Assembly: GCA_030147635.1 (NCBI GenBank)
Contig: JASBUZ010000050.1
Location: 1 to 53,819 of the forward strand
Reading direction: 5' to 3'
Length of the DNA: 53,819 nt
From: Gammaproteobacteria bacterium
GTDB taxonomy: Bacteria; Pseudomonadota; Gammaproteobacteria; Legionellales; Legionellaceae
The translations under genes and the position numbers were made by a program. The notes under the pieces are model-generated. The model did no database searches, was not told the origin of the DNA, and saw only the letters and a list, made by a program, of their open reading frames with translations. This document shows, piece after piece, positions 23,982-31,611 of the stretch (within the stretch, counting starts at the first letter, position 1; each line of letters starts with the position of its first letter).

Positions 23982-26027
23982 ATGGCAGATCCGACAAAAA
24001 GATGGTCTTGGTTCACAAATCCGTTCACCACTCTCAATTGGACACGAAAACCAGGGACTTACGTTTATAACGAAAACGCCATGAAGCAGCTCTCGCCTCA
24101 CGTGCGAGAAGAACTCTTAAAAGGCTATTATCATGGCCTAGGCATTACAGAAAGCGATGTCTTTCATTCGGCCCTTGAAACTTATTTTACAAAGCAAGAC
24201 GAAGCATTCGATAAGATTCTCAATGATGAGAAATATAAGGACGCTCTCACAGCAGAAGATAGGAAAGAACTCAAAGAGCAACTCAAAACGATGCAAGACC
24301 CTGTCCGAAAAAGCGCACTTGCTTTTGATGATACAATCCCTGGCCGTGCACCAACCTCTGTACACCCCAGTCAAATTCAAGATCAAGCTCATGGGGAAAA
24401 AGCCAAGTTACTTGAAGACCTCGGAAACTTTAACTTAGAGGGCCTACTGGAAGATTTAAAAAGTAGAATCGATAGTAAAGAAACCTCTGAACCACCAGAG
24501 ACTACAAGCACTTCGACTCCCCCTAAAGTGAAAACATCTAAACACCCACAAGCTATTCGAAATTTTCTCACCCTTCCCAAGCCAACTGACGCAGCAGGAG
24601 AGCTGCGCTTTGTTAACATCCTTCGTAATCTACATAATATAATTATAATAGAAGAAGAACTCAGCGCCGAAACCGATCCAATCCAAATTGAGCAAAAAAA
24701 GAATAGAATTGAGGAGGAGAAAAATAAAACGTTAAATCTACTGGAGCAAACCTTTTCTCCTTATAAAGGTCCGTTAAAAACTGAGCTAAGAGCAAAAAAC
24801 AAATCAATGCCTGAGCCAGAACTAGACAAGCTCGTTAACCAGCAAATGAAACTGGCAGTTGAAGAGAAATTTAATCTACAAAAAGAAAAAATTAAAACTC
24901 GTCTAAATGAACTCCCAAAAGACCACACCCGTAAAAACTGGATAGCGAAATTAGTAGAGATAGCCCAGCTTGAAATAGCAGAAGAAGAAAAAGCTAAAAA
25001 AAATGAGCCCTCCACCTGGTCGCGCCTCGGGTCCGCAGCCAAAAAAATGGGCTCAGGACTAGCTCCAGGATTTGACGACGAAGATGAAGATGAATTCTTC
25101 GATGCAGAAGAAGGCTCCCCCGAAGACAAAAAAAAACCAGAAGACAAGCCAAGTCACCCTGAGATTGACGTTGAAGCACTGAAACAAGACCTTCTGGATG
25201 CGCAAGCTGAAGCCAAGAAACAACTCGAAGAAGACTTTAATAAAACCATCACGGCGTTTGATAAAGCAGCGCAACGCGAGCGCGAACTCATTGGCTGGTT
25301 AGCTGCAGCAGAATGTGCGAGAAGACTTTCAGCAACAAGTAGTGATCCAGGCTATACCGTCGTCATGACCGCGGAGGAACAAGAGCGGGTTAAAAAGCTA
25401 CACGAAGCGATTCAAAAGAAAGATGCTACTACACTCTCCAAATTGGGCTTATACGGTCCTTCAGGACTCCCCATCCTACCCAGTCAAGATGCGGATGGCC
25501 AACTCACCTTTTCTATTACATTTCCTTCGGCATGGTGGGGACGTGGCTACTATAGCGACCCAAAACACAACTCCAAAGCAGATTTACTGTTTCAGGCAGC
25601 ACTGGTGCGTGGTACAGGTGCGGAAACCATTGTCACCAATATTGCTCACAGCAATGATGCTATCGCAAGGCAGCTTGCTCGTGAAGCATTTGAAGCAGCG
25701 CGTGAGGTTGGCTACAAATATAGTGACAAAGCCGAAGACAACGAAATTACCATTCAAATTAATGGTACCACCATTTCTCGTAAAGACTTATTCACTGAAA
25801 AACTAGAAGATATACAACACCCAGGCCAGCAAATACCTGAAGTAGACCTAAGTGGCACAGCTGAAGTGCATGCGGGGAACGCTGCAAAGCAAAAAAAAGC
25901 GGCTGAACCACCACTAAATACTCCAGAGGGTCAACGGCGGTTGAGTGAAATACTCAACAAAGGGCGAGAAGCACAAGACCTACTTGCGCGCGAAACCCCT
26001 AAAGGTGGTCCTGTGGCTACTTTCTAA
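23982..26027 (+). CDS. large coiled-coil protein beside icmB, putative Dot/Icm effector
   Basis: A 681-residue hydrophilic protein with no signal peptide or membrane span. Residues 60-350 are largely charged helix or coiled coil (LTAEDRKELKEQLKTMQD, EEELSAETDPIQIEQKKNRIEEEKN). A strongly acidic linker (FDDEDEDEFFDAEEGSPEDKKKPED, about 364-388) is followed by another helix and a more globular part (about 440-600, with FSITFPSAWWGRGYYSDPK and HSNDAIARQLAREAFEAAREVGYKYSDKAED). I recognise no enzymatic motif. Size, composition and position against icmB suggest a translocated substrate, but that is inference. Its TAA overlaps the icmB stop (CTAA), so the two genes are strictly convergent. Confidence 0.6.
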   Translation: MADPTKRWSWFTNPFTTLNWTRKPGTYVYNENAMKQLSPHVREELLKGYYHGLGITESDVFHSALETYFTKQDEAFDKILNDEKYKDALTAEDRKELKEQLKTMQDPVRKSALAFDDTIPGRAPTSVHPSQIQDQAHGEKAKLLEDLGNFNLEGLLEDLKSRIDSKETSEPPETTSTSTPPKVKTSKHPQAIRNFLTLPKPTDAAGELRFVNILRNLHNIIIIEEELSAETDPIQIEQKKNRIEEEKNKTLNLLEQTFSPYKGPLKTELRAKNKSMPEPELDKLVNQQMKLAVEEKFNLQKEKIKTRLNELPKDHTRKNWIAKLVEIAQLEIAEEEKAKKNEPSTWSRLGSAAKKMGSGLAPGFDDEDEDEFFDAEEGSPEDKKKPEDKPSHPEIDVEALKQDLLDAQAEAKKQLEEDFNKTITAFDKAAQRERELIGWLAAAECARRLSATSSDPGYTVVMTAEEQERVKKLHEAIQKKDATTLSKLGLYGPSGLPILPSQDADGQLTFSITFPSAWWGRGYYSDPKHNSKADLLFQAALVRGTGAETIVTNIAHSNDAIARQLAREAFEAAREVGYKYSDKAEDNEITIQINGTTISRKDLFTEKLEDIQHPGQQIPEVDLSGTAEVHAGNAAKQKKAAEPPLNTPEGQRRLSEILNKGREAQDLLARETPKGGPVATF

Positions 26028-29000
26028 TGCTCGGCGCGCTCTAAATGTTTGCTATTTGGATCGCGTGCATACGTTGCTAAAATATCATTGACCAAGTCAT
26101 CCATCGCACTGACTTTGTTCTCTTCCTCAATCAAGCCACCTTCCTCTTTAAGCTCATTTAAGCGCTCTGAAAGCTCTTTGGTAATTGAGCCGTTGGGGAA
26201 CAGTAAAGCTAAAAAACGACGTGCTTCAGCAGGCCCTAAATGCCGATACAGCTGATTTCTGACGGCAGCATCTTCAGCTGTGGTGCTAAAGGCCCAAAGC
26301 TCAATCGGACCAAGCGTTAAAGTAAGTAGCTGTACACTCACCCCATTTTTAGTCGCAAACTGTGCTAAGAAAGTCCCTCCACCCTCTCTTGGACCATGAA
26401 CACGTGTTCTCAGTGCTACTTTCGCTGTTTCCGATAAACCAAAAACTTTACAAGTTTTATCAATGGTTTGTGCAGGTCCTGCATCCATAATAAAGACAGA
26501 GGTCGCGAATTCCACCATCACCGAGTCAAAGTCATCGAGCGATTGCGAAAGCAAAGAAATTTGTACATTCCACTTTCGTCCTTCCCGCATATCGATAATC
26601 ACCTGTTCTCGCACTGCTGAAGAGCGCGCTGTACGGTGAAATTCATCGTACACAATTCGCTTAGGATCTTCTCGGATTTCACGAATACGCTCTAAGTGAT
26701 ACGGGTGATATTGCTCAAGCACGTTATTAATTGCTTCTTCTGTCAGATAATAATGACGGGCCAGCACATAACGCGCCAGCATATACATAACTGAGGTTCG
26801 TCTATCTGCAGCTTCTCCACCACTTTTAGCCACTTCATCTAAATCGAGAGATACGACCCGTGCGTCACCAATATCAAACGCTGTGACTCGAGACAAAATA
26901 GGATACTCACGCACAGCACTTGAAACCATGCGAGAGAAAGCCGCAATCAACGACTCCCCTGTGGGTGCCGTTACTTTCTCATACAAGTCTTCAATCGATG
27001 GCGTACGACAAATCGATGCTGCATCTGCCAAAAGAGGCATTGCGTAACGCTGGGCTAAATGCGCTTCATGGATAAAGCCTGCTGAGAATAAGGCATCGGT
27101 CACTTCCCACCAGGTGGATTTTGAGTCTCGTACAAAACCAATCTCTTCCAAGATACCATCAATTAGCTCTTCAACCCCTGGCGCATACGGCGCTGGATTG
27201 TATTCATCGGCAAGCCCTTTATAGAGTTCATCGACAACCATCCCAGCCAAGTCAGGCATCCCGTCATAAGGTTTTTCTGTACCCAGTGGTGTAGTCAGAA
27301 GCGTTAAAAAGTTAACCAAAAATGCACGCTCCGAAGGTGTTGGATAACGTGAGCCTAGCTGAGTATCAAACGGATTAATCGAGTACTCTGGTAACATGCG
27401 CAAGCGATGGTACGCTACCTGATGGCGCTGGTTCGCAGGCAGCGCTTCTCGAAGCAGCGAAATCAGACCGCTACTAGATGGCCCAATATCAATAATAGCA
27501 ATCCGAGGCAGTCGCATAATCCCACCCGACATACAAAGCGCTAAGTTCTGAGCATTCGACAAAACCGACTTACCCGACCCCGGACGCGCATAGACTAAGT
27601 CAATCCAAGTGGTTTGTTGGTTTGAACCAGGCTGAAATGGCCAAAGTTTACCATCGGGTGAACGGAGTAATAATGCGCCTTGCTTCCAGGGAGAAGCAGG
27701 TCTTGTGACCGGCAACATAGTTATCACATCCGAAAGCGGCGCAACAGCTGCCACAGCGGGGCTTGCTGTTGTTGTCGCCAGCATATTAGCAGCAAAGCCC
27801 GCAAATGGATCGCCACAAATCTCAGAAACATCGGTTGAACCCCAACCTTGAATGGCTTTTGCAAGTTCAGAACTACGACGGCGTAACAGTGGCAGTTGCC
27901 CTTCTGGCGCCCAAGTGCTCGCTACAACACGTAATCTAGCAATTGCTTCATCAGTATTGATTTGTAAATACTTCAGTAAGTTCACTGCATCACTAATCAG
28001 GCGGTTCTGCGCTGACGAAAAACTTAAAATAGCTGCAAGCAAGCCTTTCAGCTTAATGGTCGTTAACCCTTCACTCTCAATTAAAAATGAAATACGCCAC
28101 GGAATATGAGTTGGCAGAATCCGTGAGAACAAGGTCACAAATGGGCGAATATCTTTGGGAAACAAATCGATGAAAACACTGGAGTACAAACGGTCTCCAA
28201 TCAAAACCGTCCGCCTATCCACAATTTCGGCATCGCGCGGAATCACTTGCTTGGCAAGAGATGGCCATAATAAATCGGATGCATCACCTTCAAAAGAATT
28301 CATTTCACGCACGGGAATTTCATCGCCTGGCAAAGTAGGGCGCCAGTCATCTGCAGTAAAATCTGGATCAGCAGTCATGCGAATCGCGCGCACCGCTGTA
28401 TGCACATCAAGTAACTCAGACACCAAATTCAAAGTTTCCAAATCACTCTTAATTGAGCGTACATAAGCATCGTGAGTATCCCGAAGTTCGGGCACCGCGG
28501 CATAAATAGTTTGGGTATACTTAAAAGCTGGCGCTTTTTTCTCTTTCAGCATTTTAAGCTTTGCTTTATTGGCAACATTGAGTTGATCTTGAGGCAAACT
28601 AAATGGCCTGGTCATCAACACAAAATAAACTTTCTCCCCCGCACAATATCTCCCTAAAAAGCCCCCGCGCTCTTCAAACAAATCATCTAAATCAAGCCCT
28701 ATTCGCTTGGCTGTCGCTTCTGCTGGCGAATAAATATCTTGAATCATTTTTCGGATGTTTTGCTTATCGTGATCGAAATAGACTTGCAGGGCGTGTCCTG
28801 CACGGCTCATAGGAGAGCGAAAGGAATTGGTTAGGCCCTCGATTAATACTTTGAACTCATCATTACCAAGTAAGGCCGTCACACCGTCAATTTCGAGCAC
28901 AGACAGTAACGAGCCATCGTGATTCACTAAAACAGTTTCTGAGTCAGCAGTTTCTAGCTCACAATAAGATTCTGTTGTTTGCTTTAAGGACGTACTTAGC

Positions 29001-29053
29001 CAAGCAAAAAAGGTGTCTATCCCTTCAAAAAATGATTCGGCCCATTTGCTCAT
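26024..29053 (-). CDS. icmB: Dot/Icm T4BSS ATPase IcmB/DotO
   Basis: A 1009-residue VirB4-class ATPase at the cytoplasmic base of the secretion channel, the same length as I recall for L. pneumophila DotO. Walker A (YARPGSGKSVL) is at about residue 487-494, a Walker B-type stretch is RIVYDEFHRTA, and QISLLSQSLDDFDS is the usual downstream element. It powers assembly and substrate delivery. It is last in the icm series here. In L. pneumophila, tphA and icmF follow; here a convergent unrelated gene does. Confidence 0.97.
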   Translation of the reverse strand: MSKWAESFFEGIDTFFAWLSTSLKQTTESYCELETADSETVLVNHDGSLLSVLEIDGVTALLGNDEFKVLIEGLTNSFRSPMSRAGHALQVYFDHDKQNIRKMIQDIYSPAEATAKRIGLDLDDLFEERGGFLGRYCAGEKVYFVLMTRPFSLPQDQLNVANKAKLKMLKEKKAPAFKYTQTIYAAVPELRDTHDAYVRSIKSDLETLNLVSELLDVHTAVRAIRMTADPDFTADDWRPTLPGDEIPVREMNSFEGDASDLLWPSLAKQVIPRDAEIVDRRTVLIGDRLYSSVFIDLFPKDIRPFVTLFSRILPTHIPWRISFLIESEGLTTIKLKGLLAAILSFSSAQNRLISDAVNLLKYLQINTDEAIARLRVVASTWAPEGQLPLLRRRSSELAKAIQGWGSTDVSEICGDPFAGFAANMLATTTASPAVAAVAPLSDVITMLPVTRPASPWKQGALLLRSPDGKLWPFQPGSNQQTTWIDLVYARPGSGKSVLSNAQNLALCMSGGIMRLPRIAIIDIGPSSSGLISLLREALPANQRHQVAYHRLRMLPEYSINPFDTQLGSRYPTPSERAFLVNFLTLLTTPLGTEKPYDGMPDLAGMVVDELYKGLADEYNPAPYAPGVEELIDGILEEIGFVRDSKSTWWEVTDALFSAGFIHEAHLAQRYAMPLLADAASICRTPSIEDLYEKVTAPTGESLIAAFSRMVSSAVREYPILSRVTAFDIGDARVVSLDLDEVAKSGGEAADRRTSVMYMLARYVLARHYYLTEEAINNVLEQYHPYHLERIREIREDPKRIVYDEFHRTARSSAVREQVIIDMREGRKWNVQISLLSQSLDDFDSVMVEFATSVFIMDAGPAQTIDKTCKVFGLSETAKVALRTRVHGPREGGGTFLAQFATKNGVSVQLLTLTLGPIELWAFSTTAEDAAVRNQLYRHLGPAEARRFLALLFPNGSITKELSERLNELKEEGGLIEEENKVSAMDDLVNDILATYARDPNSKHLERAEH

Positions 29054-29079
29054 CCCTCAGTCTCCAAATTAACGTTGGA

Positions 29080-29721
29080 TCAGGTTTCCCTCTTCTTCCC
29101 AGCGACTTCTTCTAAAGCTCCAGCTGCCCAACTTTCAATTTGCTTTCGAAATTTGGCCCGAGAAGGTAAAAGCCGCACATCCCGAAAAACAAGTTCTGAT
29201 TTTTCTCCGTTCGCATGGCCCGAGTCAATCAACAAGCGTCCAAAAATGGCTGGGTCACTCGTGCCTTCTCCAAACTTTTCTTCAACCGGCTGTGTCCTAA
29301 ACTTCAAGCTTCGGTAAATACTCTGCGCAGTGCTTTTATAGCCCGTGTCATTGGTAATTGCACAAAACAAAACGTGACACAAACTATTCAGCTCTGCTTG
29401 TGAAAGCTCTGGGAGATAAATCAAAGAGCCACCTCCGTAGCCTCCGACTCCCACCGACTCAATAAAAAAGCATTGCGCACAAAAGCAACATGAGGTCACC
29501 AAGTTTTCAAGCTTATTATGGGTATAGTCACCATCGACATTAATAACTTCCTGAAAAGCGCGTGCCTGAAAACCACAAAAACGACAGGTGAATTGGTCCC
29601 GCTGAAACACTTTCTGCTCAAACGTCTTAAATCTCGGGTCTGCCTGCCTGGCAGAATACAACCGCCAGGCACCCGCAGACGCCGTTAACCGAATGAGAGC
29701 AGGTTCAGCTGGATTCCCCAT
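29080..29721 (-). CDS. icmJ: Dot/Icm protein IcmJ/DotN
   Basis: A 213-residue cytoplasmic zinc-binding protein with HNH-like layout: FTCRFCGFQA, then CCFCAQCFF. It binds the C-terminal part of the coupling protein IcmO/DotL and bridges it to the adaptors. It is encoded 16 bases after icmD and 26 bases before icmB, in the standard D-J-B order. Confidence 0.94.
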   Translation of the reverse strand: MGNPAEPALIRLTASAGAWRLYSARQADPRFKTFEQKVFQRDQFTCRFCGFQARAFQEVINVDGDYTHNKLENLVTSCCFCAQCFFIESVGVGGYGGGSLIYLPELSQAELNSLCHVLFCAITNDTGYKSTAQSIYRSLKFRTQPVEEKFGEGTSDPAIFGRLLIDSGHANGEKSELVFRDVRLLPSRAKFRKQIESWAAGALEEVAGKKRET

Positions 29722-29737
29722 ATCTCAATTCACCAAG

Positions 29738-30148
29738 TTAGCTTGTGCTATAAACTTGCCCTGTAGGCCCTGCTACCTGTCCTTCACCACCAAACATCGT
29801 TGCACCAGCAACATCTAAGATAGATGGTAGGAATAACAGTGCCGCAGCAATAAAGACAAGCGCAATAGGTGTACCAATTGGAATTTGGGTTGGATTATCT
29901 TTATGTTGCTTGAACTTCATAATTGCCCCAATCGAAAAACCTAAGCCTGCTAAATAAGAAGCAGCTGTAATTAACTTGGTTAGGCTTTCAAACGAGCTTG
30001 TGATAGATGATGCCATACCACCCAGGGTTAAATCGCTCGCAGAAGCCACACCTGCAAACATAAATAGCCCGACCGAAACAAGCTTGGTTAATCCACGCTT
30101 ACTATTTAAGTTTTTTAATTTTTTCACCGTCATTCCCCTGTCAGTCAT
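29738..30148 (-). CDS. icmD: Dot/Icm inner-membrane protein IcmD/DotP
   Basis: A 136-residue small membrane protein with a signal-like N terminus (LTKLVSVGLFMFAGVASASD) and two further hydrophobic segments (LITAASYLAGLGFSIGAIMKF and TPIALVFIAAALLFLPSILDVAG). Homologues are inner-membrane parts of the T4BSS. An internal ATG at 30133 directly follows AGGGGA, too close for a normal site, so the ATG at 30148 is kept. Confidence 0.9.
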   Translation of the reverse strand: MTDRGMTVKKLKNLNSKRGLTKLVSVGLFMFAGVASASDLTLGGMASSITSSFESLTKLITAASYLAGLGFSIGAIMKFKQHKDNPTQIPIGTPIALVFIAAALLFLPSILDVAGATMFGGEGQVAGPTGQVYSTS

Positions 30149-30173
30149 TAATTTTTTTTAAACACTCGTACTA

Positions 30174-30710
30174 TCATACACCGAAAAGAGTATTATTAAT
30201 CATTTCTACTGTTCCCACAATATTCACAGCTAATATCCCTCCGAATACATGCATAAGCCCCTTCCCAGTACCACCAGGTTGCTGTCCTTGCCCGGATGCT
30301 CGTGCGATAAGCACCCACCCTCTTACAAACGCGTACAAGCCAATCGTTTGGAAAACAATAACTAACGCATTGCCAACTTCGCTATCCCCTCCAAAGGCTG
30401 ACGTTAGTACATCACTATCGCCATAGGCTAAAACATTTGAGTACCCAAAAGTGGTATTCATGACAATATCAAGCCCGGTCGGAAAATAGATGAGCAGGCC
30501 CGCAATCGCCAAATAAAAAATAGGCTCTTTAATACTAGACGAGGAGGCCTGCATGGTCCGTGCCTCTCCGTACACTTTTAAGCTATAAATAGCCTTAAGG
30601 GCAAATGCTATTCCAATCACATAGGCAGCCCCTGTAATTAAGTTCTGAACCGGCAGCAGAGAATTTGCTAGGTTAACCAGAACTGTTGTACTTGCAGTTT
30701 CATCAGCCAT
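30174..30710 (-). CDS. icmC: Dot/Icm inner-membrane protein IcmC/DotE
   Basis: 178 residues with about four hydrophobic segments (LITGAAYVIGIAFALKAIYSL, PIFYLAIAGLLIYFPTGLDIV, LVIVFQTIGLYAFVRGWVLIA and the C-terminal LMHVFGGILAVNIVGTVEMIN). It shares architecture and remote similarity with IcmD/DotP and is encoded directly upstream of it, as in Legionella. Confidence 0.93.
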   Translation of the reverse strand: MADETASTTVLVNLANSLLPVQNLITGAAYVIGIAFALKAIYSLKVYGEARTMQASSSSIKEPIFYLAIAGLLIYFPTGLDIVMNTTFGYSNVLAYGDSDVLTSAFGGDSEVGNALVIVFQTIGLYAFVRGWVLIARASGQGQQPGGTGKGLMHVFGGILAVNIVGTVEMINNTLFGV

Positions 30711-30724
30711 CGCGTATTTGTCCT

Positions 30725-31588
30725 TTAACTATCAGCCTGGCTAAATCGAATCACCCGGCCAGAGCTTGTAAATACTCGCCCAACTTCTGCATTAATTAAT
30801 CGTACAGTACCATAACCTGGGACCACAGACCCTTTACTGACGGTCAGAGGCTTCCCTTGACTCGACATCAACCATGCCCGACCTGGGATAATGGCCTGAA
30901 TCGAATAGGTTGGCTTAGGCGCAACAGGTGCTCGACGTGCAGGAGGCGTTGATGACGCAGTGCGTCTCGATCGGCTCATCGCTTGAAGTCGCCCCATCTG
31001 GTTAGACTGTTGCTCCAGCCGCTCACTGAGTACAAGCATCGTTTGCTTCACATCATTCATTTTAGTCGCCATATCACTCATATTTTGAGTGATGGTATTC
31101 ATTTGCGTACGAATCGACGATAACTCATTTTCAATCCGTACCTGTTCTTCCTTAAGCTTGGTCACATCACGACTACTCGTACTTGTAGAAGTTAATGTAC
31201 TCACAGGCGTTGTCTGCGTATTTTCTGTTGTACTCGTCGTCCGTACTGGCAGTGGCATTTTTGCACTTTTAGGAGTCGGTTCTATACTTGCTGCCATTTT
31301 TATCTCTTGCTTTGGTTTATCAGAAGAAAAGAAAGAGCTTATAACTTTATAGACCACCAACACAAACAGAAAAGCACCGATTGCAATCAACCCTTTTTGG
31401 ATCATTTTCACAACATTCGGGTCTAGCTGACTAAACCGACCTCGTCCTGGAGGCGAAGCAACGCCTTCAGTTGTCTCTCCTTCAAGCGACTCATCTTCTG
31501 GCAGTGAAACAGTCTCTTGCTCCGTGCCTAAAACATCAAGATCAGCAAAGTGATATTCATCGTTATTATTTTGATCACCATCTGCCAT
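30725..31588 (-). CDS. icmG: Dot/Icm core-associated protein IcmG/DotF
   Basis: 287 residues: an acidic cytoplasmic N terminus (1-55), a single membrane span (about 66-87, GLIAIGAFLFVLVVYKVISSFF), a Thr/Ser/Pro linker, a periplasmic coiled coil (about 145-205, KEEQVRIENELSSIRTQMN) and a C-terminal globular domain (YSIQAIIPGRAWLMSSQGKPLTV). This matches DotF, a bitopic protein that associates with the DotC-D-G-H core. It lies between icmE and icmC. Confidence 0.92.
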   Translation of the reverse strand: MADGDQNNNDEYHFADLDVLGTEQETVSLPEDESLEGETTEGVASPPGRGRFSQLDPNVVKMIQKGLIAIGAFLFVLVVYKVISSFFSSDKPKQEIKMAASIEPTPKSAKMPLPVRTTSTTENTQTTPVSTLTSTSTSSRDVTKLKEEQVRIENELSSIRTQMNTITQNMSDMATKMNDVKQTMLVLSERLEQQSNQMGRLQAMSRSRRTASSTPPARRAPVAPKPTYSIQAIIPGRAWLMSSQGKPLTVSKGSVVPGYGTVRLINAEVGRVFTSSGRVIRFSQADS

Positions 31589-31611
31589 TAGATCACCTAT
31601 TCATCAAGTTA

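Noticed and set aside
24389-25274. minus-strand Ser- and Phe-rich frames opposite the coiled-coil gene
   Set aside because: Antisense of Glu/Lys-rich codons gives Ser/Phe/Leu-rich translations; no start signals.
30149-30173. PmrA-like site upstream of icmD
   Set aside because: TTAA-N6-TTAA in an A/T run has the wrong spacing and no flanking match.
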